Assembly (NCBI GenBank): GCA_028284005.1
Contig: JANQSO010000005.1
Coordinates: 124,001-188,000 of the forward strand
Length of the DNA: 64,000 bases
Source of the DNA: Flavobacteriaceae bacterium
Lineage (GTDB): Bacteria; Bacteroidota; Bacteroidia; Flavobacteriales; Flavobacteriaceae
Direction of reading: 5' to 3'
The position numbers were made by a program, and so were the translations under genes. Under the pieces are notes generated by a model, which ran no database searches, had not been told where the DNA came from, and worked only from the letters and a program-made list of their open reading frames with translations. The stretch's first letter is position 1, and every line of letters begins with the position of its first letter. Shown one piece after another: positions 36,320-44,819 of this stretch.

Positions 36320-36924
36320 TGAATCACTTCTTACGTATTGCGGCATATTTATTACATCCTCTATTGATGCCTCTTTTAGGCACCTTTTTATATTTTATTA
36401 TTACTCCCAGATATGTAGAACCCGAATTAGTAAGAGCGAAACTTCTGGCAGTTATTATCATCACTTTATTAATCCCTCTTATCACTTTTTTCTTGTTGAA
36501 AAACCTAAGGGTAGTTTCGTCCATTCACTTAGAAGAAGTCAAGGAACGTAAAGTTCCTTTAATGATCCAATGCTTATTATTACTTCTTATCATCAAGATG
36601 GTTTTCGACCCATACGACAGTTTAGAGATGTATTACTTTTTTGTTGGTATTCTCTTTTCAGGAATCACAGCGTTAATGCTTGTTTTTTTAAACTTTAAAA
36701 TTAGTCTGCATCAAATGGGTATTGCGGGTGTTACAATGTTTTTAATAGCATTAAGCGTTCACTTTAAAGTAAATATGCTATTGTGGATCGGCTTTTTTTT
36801 CTTCTGCAATGGTTGGGTAGCCTCATCCCGTTTGCACACTAAGTCTCACAATAATGTAGAGTTGCTCGCTGGTTTTTTTGTTGGTGTTATTCCGCAACTT
36901 ATTTTGATAAATTTCTGGCTATAG
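36319..36924 (+). CDS. Six-helix membrane protein resembling PAP2 phosphatases
   Basis: The 201-residue protein has about six hydrophobic helices. Its C-terminal SRLHTKSHNNVELLAG (about 171-186) has the layout of the PAP2 third motif (SR....H...D), and KISLHQMG recalls the second motif (PSGH). Key catalytic residues are partly replaced, so phosphatase activity is doubtful; it may be a divergent or non-catalytic member. It is translationally coupled to rpoN by a one-base overlap, and its last 6 bases overlap the convergent PorT-like gene. The function is unknown. Confidence 0.6.
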   Translation: MNHFLRIAAYLLHPLLMPLLGTFLYFIITPRYVEPELVRAKLLAVIIITLLIPLITFFLLKNLRVVSSIHLEEVKERKVPLMIQCLLLLLIIKMVFDPYDSLEMYYFFVGILFSGITALMLVFLNFKISLHQMGIAGVTMFLIALSVHFKVNMLLWIGFFFFCNGWVASSRLHTKSHNNVELLAGFFVGVIPQLILINFWL

Positions 36925-37620
36925 AATATAAAAGATCAATCCTATTTTAATGGTTTTAAACTCTACAGACTGACCATTTGTTGTTACGGCATTTTTAAAA
37001 AATGGATTGATGCTATAATAGGCAAAAAAATTGAAGGTATTGTATCCAAAACTTAAAGTTGCTCCTAATCGTAAACGTTCAAACTCAGGGATATCTGTTT
37101 GAAAAATATCATTATTAGCTTGCTTAAAGGTCGATCTGTACCAATAAGTATAACCCACTCGAAATCCTGCATGGACTCTCCAGAACTTATAAACCTCGGA
37201 AGTTGAAGTGCGCCATCTAAATTCAACCGGAGCTTCTACAGTTGCCATACTAAAGCGATTGGTGTCGTAATCTATATCATCTCCTAAAATTGTAAAAACT
37301 GATGTTTCTGTATCTGTTTCGCCAATAAAAAGGGTTTGGCCATATCTATCAAAAGATAAGGCCGCTCCAATAGCTAAAGCAACATTTCGCCTTTTATTGA
37401 TGGGCATATCACGCAAATATCCAAATTGTATCCCTCCGGAAAACCCTCTTGTATTAACATCTTCAGGCACAGAACTTAAAAGGTTATAGGTTGCACCAAT
37501 AAAGAATTGATCTTCACGATATAAAGAGTCTGTCTTTTTTAGAGTTTTATCTTGTGCAATGCTTTTTGTTGCAAGTAGCAGTAAAAAAACAGAAAAAGAA
37601 AATTTTAGGTAATATGACAT
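36919..37620 (-). CDS. PorT-family outer-membrane beta-barrel protein
   Basis: The 233-residue protein has a signal peptide (MSYYLKFSFSVFLLLLATKSIAQ) and about eight amphipathic strands. Conserved parts include EAPVEFRWRTS, FWRVHAGFRVGYTYWY, NTFNFFAYYSINPFF and the end KIGLIFYIL. This resembles the PorT/SprT group linked to type IX secretion and gliding in Bacteroidota; a general outer-membrane barrel assignment is the safer reading. It lies downstream of exbB-exbD on the same strand, but a terminator between them suggests its own transcript. Confidence 0.6.
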   Translation of the reverse strand: MSYYLKFSFSVFLLLLATKSIAQDKTLKKTDSLYREDQFFIGATYNLLSSVPEDVNTRGFSGGIQFGYLRDMPINKRRNVALAIGAALSFDRYGQTLFIGETDTETSVFTILGDDIDYDTNRFSMATVEAPVEFRWRTSTSEVYKFWRVHAGFRVGYTYWYRSTFKQANNDIFQTDIPEFERLRLGATLSFGYNTFNFFAYYSINPFFKNAVTTNGQSVEFKTIKIGLIFYIL

Positions 37621-37652
37621 AGGTTAAAGATAAATGTATTTACGAATATCTG

Positions 37653-37690
37653 AAATAAAAAAGCGCCTTGAAGTTATTCAAGGCGCTTTT
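37653..37690 (-). terminator. Intrinsic terminator of the exbB-exbD operon
   Basis: 14-bp stem (37659-37672 with 37677-37690, loop GTTA). On the minus strand it ends in a T-rich tract, 20 bases after the second exbD stop. Confidence 0.8.
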
Positions 37691-37709
37691 AAGTCTATAA
37701 AAACTCTAA

Positions 37710-38183
37710 TTAGTTTTGTATTTCGTTCCCGGGAGTTGTGATATAGATGATTTTCAGCATATTTAACTCTCTCAATTCTTGTTTAATATCTGAAACAAGT
37801 CCCGTATTGGTATCTTCATCAACCTTTAGAGCTACCATTACCTTGTCCTGAAGCTCAGGTCGCAGTTTTGCTCTTAACTCGGTGAGTGCAAACTTTATAT
37901 TAGTTACATCTGTATATTTATCTCCTATTTGAATTTTACCTTCAGTTCCATACTTCTCCTGGTATCTGGAACTTGGTTTTCCTGCATAAATATATATAGA
38001 TCGATCTTTTTTGAGTTTTTCAACCTGGTCTGCTTTTGGCAATACGTTTTGAACTAACAGGTTATTGTCTCTCAAAACGGTTACCACCATAAAGAAGAAT
38101 AGCAACATAAATACAATATCCGGTAAGGATGCAGTATTAACTGCCGGCACTTCACTACTTTTTTTCTTTGTGAACTTTGACAT
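37710..38183 (-). CDS. exbD: ExbD/TolR biopolymer transport protein (second copy)
   Basis: The 157-residue protein has a short cytoplasmic N-terminus, one membrane helix with the conserved Asp22 (LPDIVFMLLFFFMVV) and a periplasmic ExbD domain. The membrane Asp is the proton-responsive residue of ExbD/TolR/MotB-type proteins. With ExbB it forms the motor that drives TonB. It follows the first exbD by 12 bases. Two different ExbD proteins per cluster is usual in Bacteroidota. Confidence 0.88.
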   Translation of the reverse strand: MSKFTKKKSSEVPAVNTASLPDIVFMLLFFFMVVTVLRDNNLLVQNVLPKADQVEKLKKDRSIYIYAGKPSSRYQEKYGTEGKIQIGDKYTDVTNIKFALTELRAKLRPELQDKVMVALKVDEDTNTGLVSDIKQELRELNMLKIIYITTPGNEIQN

Positions 38184-38195
38184 ATTCTTTACTGT

Positions 38196-38819
38196 TTATT
38201 GTCCTTGCTTTTTAGGTTCTGCTTCAGAAAGCTTCAATGGAAATAATTTTTGAATACTCTCCAGTTTTTCCTGTATATCGTCTTCATTTCCTTTAAAACT
38301 ACCTTCATCCAGAGCTTTTTTAACTTCTGTAAACTTCCAGCCATACAAACGTTGAGATTCTCTATCCCTCAAGTGATTATATGCAGCAACCAGCTCATTC
38401 TGAACAGTTATATACATTTTATATGAAGTTAACCGGTCGTTTTGAACAGATATAACTGCCTTATCCGGATTATCTGAAGACGAAGCATCTCTCTTACCTT
38501 TACAGTAGTTACAATATAAAGGACTTCCGGCCGGAGCACCACCATTATCCAAAAAGTCGATAGCAGCTTGGCGTAAATCCTTCACATCCATGAGTTCTTC
38601 TTCTACAAGCAATTGATCGCTTTTATTCACATTAACAATGAATAAATTCTTTTGCTTTATAACAACCTGTTCATCAGTTGGCGGCTCATCAGGCGGCAAT
38701 TGTCTTGCAATCCCCTTGTCCTTTTCAATCGTAGTCGTAACTAAGAAAAAGATAAGTAGCAGGAATGCAATGTCTGCCATTGACCCGGCATTAACTTCGG
38801 GTGTCGCTCTTCTTGCCAT
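38196..38819 (-). CDS. exbD: ExbD/TolR biopolymer transport protein with CxxC insert (first copy)
   Basis: The 207-residue protein has the ExbD helix with Asp16 (SMADIAFLLLIFFLVTT) and a periplasmic domain. It is longer than most ExbD proteins because of an inserted loop around 93-120 that holds CNYC (Cys103, Cys106) and a polar stretch, plus a C-terminal extension. The cysteine pair faces the periplasm and could form a disulfide or bind metal (inference). Its ATG overlaps the stop of the upstream 4-helix gene by one base. Confidence 0.87.
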   Translation of the reverse strand: MARRATPEVNAGSMADIAFLLLIFFLVTTTIEKDKGIARQLPPDEPPTDEQVVIKQKNLFIVNVNKSDQLLVEEELMDVKDLRQAAIDFLDNGGAPAGSPLYCNYCKGKRDASSSDNPDKAVISVQNDRLTSYKMYITVQNELVAAYNHLRDRESQRLYGWKFTEVKKALDEGSFKGNEDDIQEKLESIQKLFPLKLSEAEPKKQGQ

Positions 38820-39244
38820 TATTTAGTGATTTTTTTAATTCCGCTTAAAACCATAGCACCAATAGCCAGAATGGCCATGATGTAGAATGTATATAATCCT
38901 GTTCCTACCCATTTTGACCCGCTCGCTGAAAGTACATCACCATCTCGCATAGGTGTTTCAACTCCTGTTGCCATCACATAAGAAATAACTACTATTAGCA
39001 AGAATGCACCAATAGAAATGAGTGTTTTCTTAATATTTCCGGCGAATATTCCTTTCAGAACGAATAAAAGTACAAATAGAAGAACTATTGCAAATATTAT
39101 ATAAGCTACGTATAAGAATCCGTCAACTCCTTCTCCGGTCGCACTAACAGCATCATCTCCTTTAGATATAATCATAGCAAGGAAAATAATTCCTGCTATG
39201 CTTAGAAGCAATGCTACAATTTTTAAAATTTTATGTAAACCCAT
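38819..39244 (-). CDS. Uncharacterised four-helix membrane protein in the exb operon
   Basis: The 141-residue protein has four predicted membrane helices (about 8-26, 44-66, 74-93 and 115-137) and short loops. I recognise no catalytic motif. It lies between exbB (17 bases upstream) and exbD, coupled to the latter by TAATG, so it is made with the energising complex and may be an accessory subunit (inference). Confidence 0.75.
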   Translation of the reverse strand: MGLHKILKIVALLLSIAGIIFLAMIISKGDDAVSATGEGVDGFLYVAYIIFAIVLLFVLLFVLKGIFAGNIKKTLISIGAFLLIVVISYVMATGVETPMRDGDVLSASGSKWVGTGLYTFYIMAILAIGAMVLSGIKKITK

Positions 39245-39261
39245 TAGTGGTGTATTTTAAA

Positions 39262-40056
39262 TTATCTTTTGTTTTTGTAATCAACCAACATATCTATTAA
39301 TGTAATAGATGCGTCTTCCATACTGTTCACAATGCTATCAATTTTAGCAATGATATAGTTGTAGAAAATCTGAAGTATAATAGCCACGATCAAACCAAAT
39401 ACGGTTGTTAAAAGTGCTACTTTAATACCTCCTGCTACCAATGATGGGTTCATATCACCGGCCGCTTCAATTTTATCAAATGCCAAAATCATACCTATTA
39501 CCGTTCCCATGAAACCAAGCATAGGTGCCAAGGCGATAAACAAAGATATCCAGGACACATTCTTCTCTAATTGTCCCATTTGCACTCCTCCATAAGCAAT
39601 TACTGCTTTTTCTGCTGCATCAATACTCTCGTCTGCACGATCCAGCCCTTGATAATAAATAGAAGCAACGGGGCCTTTTGTATTTCTACAAACTTCTTTT
39701 GCAGCATCAATACCACCACTGTTTAAGGCGTCTTCCACATTTTGTGCCAGTTTTTGAGTATTAGTGGTAGATAGGTTTAAGTATATAATTCTTTCAATAG
39801 CAATTGCTAAACCAAGAATTAAACATAAAAGTACAATCCCCATAAATCCAGGACCACCTTCAATGAAACGTTGTTTAAGATTTTGATGCCATCCTTGAGG
39901 CTCTTCTCCGGAGGATGCTTCCTCATCTTGAATGATTGTTACTGTTGCTGCTGTTACCAAAGTGGTAGACGTTGTTTGCGCAACTGTTGCATTTGCATTA
40001 AAGGATCCCGCAAAAACTAGTGCGGCAATTGCCATAATAGAAAATAATTTTTTCAT
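39262..40056 (-). CDS. exbB: MotA/TolQ/ExbB proton channel protein
   Basis: The 264-residue protein begins with a hydrophobic signal-like segment (1-25), then a linker and three membrane helices. The MotA/TolQ/ExbB core has ASIYYQGLDRAD and the conserved stretch FIALAPMLGFMGTVIGMILAF in its second and third helices. ExbB forms the pentameric channel around ExbD. It is the first gene of a four-gene operon (exbB, 4-TM protein, exbD, exbD). It probably powers TonB-dependent import such as that of the receptor at 58-61 kb. Confidence 0.9.
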   Translation of the reverse strand: MKKLFSIMAIAALVFAGSFNANATVAQTTSTTLVTAATVTIIQDEEASSGEEPQGWHQNLKQRFIEGGPGFMGIVLLCLILGLAIAIERIIYLNLSTTNTQKLAQNVEDALNSGGIDAAKEVCRNTKGPVASIYYQGLDRADESIDAAEKAVIAYGGVQMGQLEKNVSWISLFIALAPMLGFMGTVIGMILAFDKIEAAGDMNPSLVAGGIKVALLTTVFGLIVAIILQIFYNYIIAKIDSIVNSMEDASITLIDMLVDYKNKR

Positions 40057-40092
40057 TGCTATCGACTTAAAGTTTGATTTTAGTTAAAGGTT

Positions 40093-40124
40093 TAAAGATA
40101 TAAAATAATTTAGTTAATCTCCAA
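40093..40124 (-). promoter_or_regulatory. Promoter of the exbB operon
   Basis: On the minus strand, TTG (40124-40122), 21-base spacer, TATCTTTA (40100-40093; last base off consensus). About 36 bases precede the exbB ATG. Confidence 0.4.
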
Positions 40125-40268
40125 GATTATTATTCTTGGGGTAATATTTGCCAATATAAAGATTATCGGGGCTTACTATCATTACTTCATAGTTAATTTT
40201 TCAATAGAAAGCACTTTTTGATAATTCATAAAATTTGGTATTGTGTCTCTTTTTCAAAACAAATTTTG

Positions 40269-40356
40269 CAGAGAGGAAGGGATTCGAACCCTCGATACGC
40301 TTTTGGCGTATACACACTTTCCAGGCGTGCGCCTTCGACCACTCGGCCACCTCTCT
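40269..40356 (-). tRNA. tRNA-Ser (anticodon GGA)
   Basis: The 88-nt minus-strand sequence has acceptor stem AGAGAGG/CCTCTCT with discriminator G, a D arm with GGCCGAGTGG, an anticodon loop CTGGAAA with GGA, and a long variable arm (TATACGC-CAAAA-GCGTATC) typical of tRNA-Ser. The T arm has GGTTCGAATCC. CCA is not encoded. Confidence 0.95.
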
Positions 40357-40437
40357 AAAATGGATTTGACGAATGCGCCAAAAGGACGGGCAAATAACAA
40401 AAAAAAAATTAGCTGATAAAATATTTGAACAGTTTAT

Positions 40438-41466
40438 TTATAACATTTCTCCGCGCAAAGGGGTTTCGAAAATTGTTTTGAGGCTTCCGTTTGAAACATC
40501 CTGCCCCAATAAATACATTAATTTTGTTAGAGCGGCTTCTGTAGTACAATCTTTCCCCGAAATTACACCCATCTTTTTTAATTCAATACTGGTTTCATAT
40601 AATCCCATTGCAACACTTCCCCCGGAACACTGGGTGACATTAATAACCGGAACCTCTTTTTCAGTAAGTTTTTTGAGTGCTTTTATAAACCAGGCCTCGT
40701 TGGTCACATTTCCGCTTCCGTAGGTCTCTAACACCAATCCTTTTATTTGCGGGTAGGCAAATAAATAGTTAATTGTGGTCTCGTCTATTCCGGGAAACAT
40801 TTTCACAAGCAATATATTGGATTCCATTTTTTTATGGACCCGTAGTTTTTTTCTGCGGTTGGGCCTGTAAAGTGCTTCATTGTTCACTACTAAATGCACC
40901 CCGCTTTCTGCCAATGCAGGATAATTAAGAGAAGCGAAAGCCTCAAAATGTTCAGCGTTGATCTTTGTAGTTCGGTTGGCCCGGTACAATTTGTATTCAA
41001 AATATAAGCATACTTCAGTGATCTTTGGTCGCCCTTTCTCCTTAAGAGCAGCAATTTGGATGGAAGTAATTAAATTCTCCTTAGCATCGGTCCGTAAATC
41101 ACCAATAGGCAATTGAGATCCTGTGAAGATGACCGGTTTGTTTAAGTTTTCCAGCATAAAACTTAGTGCAGATGCTGTATAGGACATTGTATCACTGCCG
41201 TGCAATACCACAAAACCGTCAAAACCATCGTATCGCTCTTCTATAATAGAAGCGAGATCTGCCCAGTACCTGGGGTTCATATTAGAACTATCTATAGGTT
41301 TCTTAAAACTGGTAGTGGCAATCTTACAGTCTAAGAGTTTCAGTTCCGGAATATGTTTTAACAGATCTTTGAAATTGAAATTGCGTAAGGTGCCTGTTTC
41401 AAAATCTTTGATCATCCCAATGGTACCCCCGGTATATATAAGGAGTATATTTGCCTTTGTATTCAT
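40438..41466 (-). CDS. ansA: Type I L-asparaginase
   Basis: The 342-residue protein has TGGTIG (12-17) with the nucleophile Thr15 and the second catalytic segment HGSDTM (89-94). FTGSQLPIGDLRTDAKEN and INVTQCSGG also match bacterial asparaginases. There is no signal peptide, so this is the cytoplasmic type, converting Asn to Asp and ammonia. It follows tatD by 13 bases on the same strand and is probably cotranscribed with it. It is unrelated in fold to the Ntn-type asparaginases at 8.5 and 13.4 kb. Confidence 0.93.
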   Translation of the reverse strand: MNTKANILLIYTGGTIGMIKDFETGTLRNFNFKDLLKHIPELKLLDCKIATTSFKKPIDSSNMNPRYWADLASIIEERYDGFDGFVVLHGSDTMSYTASALSFMLENLNKPVIFTGSQLPIGDLRTDAKENLITSIQIAALKEKGRPKITEVCLYFEYKLYRANRTTKINAEHFEAFASLNYPALAESGVHLVVNNEALYRPNRRKKLRVHKKMESNILLVKMFPGIDETTINYLFAYPQIKGLVLETYGSGNVTNEAWFIKALKKLTEKEVPVINVTQCSGGSVAMGLYETSIELKKMGVISGKDCTTEAALTKLMYLLGQDVSNGSLKTIFETPLRGEML

Positions 41467-41479
41467 TTTTCTGAATTAT

Positions 41480-42244
41480 TTATATTCCAAAAACCGCTTT
41501 TGAGTTCTCAGTTGTGATCCTTGCTATATCTTCTTTTGAAACACCATACACCTTACTCAATTTTTCACAAATTAAAGACAGGTAACTGCTCTCGTTCCGT
41601 TTTCCCCGGTAGGGAACAGGTGAAAGATAAGGCGAATCTGTTTCCAAAACTATGTGTTTCATATCTATTTGATGAAGAAACGTATCTATCTTTCCATTTT
41701 TAAAAGTTACTACTCCGCCAATGCCCAACTTCATATTAAAAGAAATGGCTCTCTTTGCTTGTTCCAGGGTTCCTGTAAAGCAATGAAAAATCCCAAAGAG
41801 TGCATCATCTTTTTCGGTTTCCAACACTTCAAAGATCTCATCAAAAGCATTCCGGCAATGAATTACTATGGGAAGTTTATACTTTTTTGCTAATTGAATT
41901 TGCCTTTTAAAAGCAATTTTCTGAATTTCTAAAGTAGATGTATCCCAGTACAGGTCGACCCCAATCTCTCCCACGGCAAAAAAATCTCTTTTCTTAAATT
42001 GACTCTCTACATGTTCCAATTCTTTTTCAAAATTTTCCTTCACCGAAGTAGGATGAAGTCCCATCATCAAAAAAACCTGATCCGGATATCGCTTTTCCAA
42101 CTCATACATTGCATTTGTATAATGACTGTCTATAGCAGGTATAAAAAACCGTTGTATCCCGGCTTCAAAAGCACGTTGCATCATAGCATCCCGGTCTTCA
42201 TCAAAGGCTTCACTATATAAATGAGTGTGAGTGTCTGTCAACAT
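41480..42244 (-). CDS. tatD: TatD-family deoxyribonuclease/hydrolase
   Basis: The 254-residue protein starts at ATG 42244 with the metal motif DTHTHLY (His6, His8); a longer frame crosses the promoter and is rejected. Further ligands are in GEIGVDLYWD, IVIHCRNAFDE, FHCFTGT and ETDSPYLSP. TatD enzymes are metal-dependent 3'-5' exonucleases or related hydrolases. Its predicted -7 element ends 5 bases before the ATG, so the mRNA is probably leaderless. It is divergent from the retropepsin-like gene. Confidence 0.9.
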   Translation of the reverse strand: MLTDTHTHLYSEAFDEDRDAMMQRAFEAGIQRFFIPAIDSHYTNAMYELEKRYPDQVFLMMGLHPTSVKENFEKELEHVESQFKKRDFFAVGEIGVDLYWDTSTLEIQKIAFKRQIQLAKKYKLPIVIHCRNAFDEIFEVLETEKDDALFGIFHCFTGTLEQAKRAISFNMKLGIGGVVTFKNGKIDTFLHQIDMKHIVLETDSPYLSPVPYRGKRNESSYLSLICEKLSKVYGVSKEDIARITTENSKAVFGI

Positions 42245-42246
42245 AA

Positions 42247-42282
42247 TTGCAAAGCTAACTATTTTGTTAGCTATCTTTGCAA
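42247..42282. promoter_or_regulatory. Overlapping mirror-image promoters of tatD and the retropepsin-like gene
   Basis: Plus strand: TTG 42247-42249, 22-base spacer, TATCTTTG 42272-42279. Minus strand: TTG 42282-42280, 22-base spacer, TAGCTTTG 42257-42250. Both fit the consensus. The inverted arms GCAAAG-CTAAC and GTTAG-CTAT-CTTTGC form one dyad, so each -7 lies against the other's -33. Only one polymerase can bind at a time. Confidence 0.65.
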
Positions 42283-42292
42283 AAAAAATCTT

Positions 42293-42730
42293 GTGATACA
42301 ATTAAGAAATTTATTAGAAACCAATGGATTTTACAGGGTTCCTTTAAAAAAGTTGATTTCGGGGCATTATCAGCTTTCAGCAAAAATTAACAATGTTAAA
42401 GGAAACTTCATTTTAGATACAGGAGCTTCAACAAGTTGTATTGGGTTTGATAGTATTCAATATTTTTTTCTCAAAAATGAAGAAAGTGATGTAAAGGCTG
42501 CTGGTGCTGGAGCTGTAAACATGAAAACAGAACTGGCTCGTAAAAATCATATTTCAATTGGAGCCTGGCACTTAAAAAACATGGATTTTGTATTATTTGA
42601 CCTTTCCCACATAAACAATGCTTTATTGGAAGTTCATGAAAATTCCGTTCATGGAATTATTGGTGCAGATTTCTTAAAAAGCACGCGGGCTGTCATTGAT
42701 TATGGAAGAAATTGTGTTTATGTAAAATAG
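42293..42730 (+). CDS. Retropepsin-like aspartic protease
   Basis: The 145-residue protein has the aspartic protease loop FILDTGAS (39-46, Asp42) and the later flap-supporting segment HGIIGADFL (120-128). This is the single-domain retroviral-type (Asp_protease_2) fold, which works as a dimer. There is no signal peptide. The start is placed at GTG 42293, because upstream codons in this frame lie in the promoter and the tatD start. The predicted leader is only about 8-10 nt. The substrate is unknown, and there are no mobile-element genes nearby, so it is a cellular member. Confidence 0.75.
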   Translation: MIQLRNLLETNGFYRVPLKKLISGHYQLSAKINNVKGNFILDTGASTSCIGFDSIQYFFLKNEESDVKAAGAGAVNMKTELARKNHISIGAWHLKNMDFVLFDLSHINNALLEVHENSVHGIIGADFLKSTRAVIDYGRNCVYVK

Positions 42731-42803
42731 AAAAAGGAAAAATTTAACAGTGTACTTAAAAAAAAATGTTACATTTATTAATTGCCTAACAACCTAACGT
42801 ATT

Positions 42804-44819
42804 TTGAAAAAACTCCTGGCCCTTTTTGTCATAAGTTTCTTACACCCCTATTTTGGGGTTTCTCAGGATATTGAGTACTATAGAACGGTTGTAGATACTA
42901 CGCAAAGCCCTTCCTTAAAATTAGAAGCTTTAGACTCTCTCATTACAAAATCTTTTAGAAGAGGAGATGACGATGCCTTTATAGCTTATAGCCTTCAGCA
43001 CATAGATTTGGCAAAGGATATTGACAGCATTGACCAAGCTGCTAAAAAAGCCATGAATCTTCAGTTTTTATTTACCAATAAAAAAGGAAGGCCGGAAAAA
43101 GCTGTCTCTGTTATCAATGGAGTACTTGCACATAAATATAAAATTAAAGACAGCTTTTTATTGGGTGGGTTATACTTAAAGCGTGGTAGTGCCAATTTTA
43201 GGATCGATCTAAAAAGAGCCATTGACGATTATACTTTAGCTCTTGAAAACTTTTCGAAGAATGATTCTATATACCTTGCAGATGCTTACCTTTTTAGAGG
43301 GCAGGCTTATTCTAACCTGGGAAATTTTGTTCCTGCAGGAGAGAGCTATCGAGAAGCATATAACTATTATGAAGCACTTAAAGATTACGAATATATGGTA
43401 CATGCCCAGCAGGGTATTATTACTATGTTTAGTATGAATGGTTTTTATGATAAAGCAAAAGAAGAGCGTGAAAAAATAATTGAAAAATTACAACAACTTA
43501 AATTAAATGAATTTCTTGCTGTAGAGTATTATAACCAAGCATTGGATTATAAAAAAATGGGGAACAAAAAGCTACATCTGGAATATTTGAACAAAGCAGT
43601 TGAAATTTTAAATAAACCCTGGGAAAAAGACAGGAATTACTCCCAATCCATATTTGTCCATTCTAAGTTAGCAGAATACTTTGCTTCGGAAGGAGATATT
43701 GAAAATGCCACAAAACAAATAAATCTTGTAAAAGGATGGTCCAAAAATATTGATGATATCAATTCCCGTGTTAATTATTATGGTGCTATAGCAAAATACC
43801 ATTTTGCTATGGGAGACTACGAAACCGCTTTAGAAAGTGCTCAAAAAAAATTAGAAGGTTCTAAATCTTATAACTATACAGATGCGATCTTAGAATCATA
43901 CGATTTGTTGGCAGACATTTATGCTGGAAAGAAAGACTACGAGAAGAGTTTAGAATGCAGGGAAGCATATATTTCAATAAGAGATTCTATCTATAACCGA
44001 AGTACCGCTAACTCCCTTGCTTACTTTCAGACTCTTTATGAAACCGAAAAAAAAGAAAAAGAGCTGGTAGAAAAAACCACAAGTATTCAACTTCTGGAAA
44101 AAGATAATGATTCCTTTAAAAAGGTTGTAGCATTTTCGAGTGTTGCACTTCTTCTCCTGTTTGGTGTCATTTTACTTTTTAGGAACCAACAAAATTTGAA
44201 AAACAACAAAATACTTCAGGAGAAATTTAGTCAGAAATTATTGGTTTCTCAGGAAGAAGAGCGCAAACGCATCTCCAAAGATCTGCATGATGGGCTTGGG
44301 CAACAGTTATTACTTATTAAAAACAAAGTAATTTCCAATGGAGACAATCCAACAAAAAAAATGGTAGATGCTGCTATTGATGAAGTTAGAACAATCTCCA
44401 GGGACCTTCATCCTTTTCAACTGCAGGAAATGGGTATTACTAAAGCCATTCAACATACCCTTACTCAAATAGACGAGAATACTACTTTATTTATCTCTTC
44501 TGAAATTGATAATATAGACAACCTATTTTCTCCGGAACAAGAAGTGAATATCTATAGAATTGTGCAGGAAAGCCTTAACAATATTTTGAAACATGCCAAA
44601 GCAGAAGCCAGTAAAGTATCCATTAAAAAGCTTACACATAATATTATTATTTCCATAAAAGACAATGGAAATGGTTTTGATTTTTCTGAAAAATATCAAG
44701 ATATAAAATCACTCGGGCTGAAAACATTATTAGAACGTACTAAATTTTTAAACGGACAGATGAAAGTGCAGTCTAAAATAGATAGTGGCACAACTTTAGA
44801 ATTCCAATTTCCAGTTTAA
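42804..44819 (+). CDS. Sensor histidine kinase with TPR sensor domain (HisKA_3)
   Basis: The 671-residue protein starts at TTG 42804, which gives a signal peptide (MKKLLALFVISFLHPYFGVSQ). Residues 22-430 form tetratricopeptide-like repeats, probably in the periplasm. One membrane helix spans about 441-459. A coiled linker leads to the NarL-type dimerisation box with ERKRISKDLHDGLGQQ (phospho-acceptor His495). The ATPase domain follows (YRIVQESLNNILKHAKA, IKDNGNGFDF). The partner response regulator begins in its stop codon. The signal is unknown; TPR sensors usually read protein contacts. Confidence 0.88.
   Translation: MKKLLALFVISFLHPYFGVSQDIEYYRTVVDTTQSPSLKLEALDSLITKSFRRGDDDAFIAYSLQHIDLAKDIDSIDQAAKKAMNLQFLFTNKKGRPEKAVSVINGVLAHKYKIKDSFLLGGLYLKRGSANFRIDLKRAIDDYTLALENFSKNDSIYLADAYLFRGQAYSNLGNFVPAGESYREAYNYYEALKDYEYMVHAQQGIITMFSMNGFYDKAKEEREKIIEKLQQLKLNEFLAVEYYNQALDYKKMGNKKLHLEYLNKAVEILNKPWEKDRNYSQSIFVHSKLAEYFASEGDIENATKQINLVKGWSKNIDDINSRVNYYGAIAKYHFAMGDYETALESAQKKLEGSKSYNYTDAILESYDLLADIYAGKKDYEKSLECREAYISIRDSIYNRSTANSLAYFQTLYETEKKEKELVEKTTSIQLLEKDNDSFKKVVAFSSVALLLLFGVILLFRNQQNLKNNKILQEKFSQKLLVSQEEERKRISKDLHDGLGQQLLLIKNKVISNGDNPTKKMVDAAIDEVRTISRDLHPFQLQEMGITKAIQHTLTQIDENTTLFISSEIDNIDNLFSPEQEVNIYRIVQESLNNILKHAKAEASKVSIKKLTHNIIISIKDNGNGFDFSEKYQDIKSLGLKTLLERTKFLNGQMKVQSKIDSGTTLEFQFPV

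Noticed and set aside
40373-40723. 116-residue plus-strand frame
   Set aside because: Antisense to the end of ansA and starting at the edge of tRNA-Ser; no supporting signal.
42245-42301. 19-codon N-terminal extension of TatD
   Set aside because: It would translate through both predicted promoters; MLTDTHTHLY is the conserved start.
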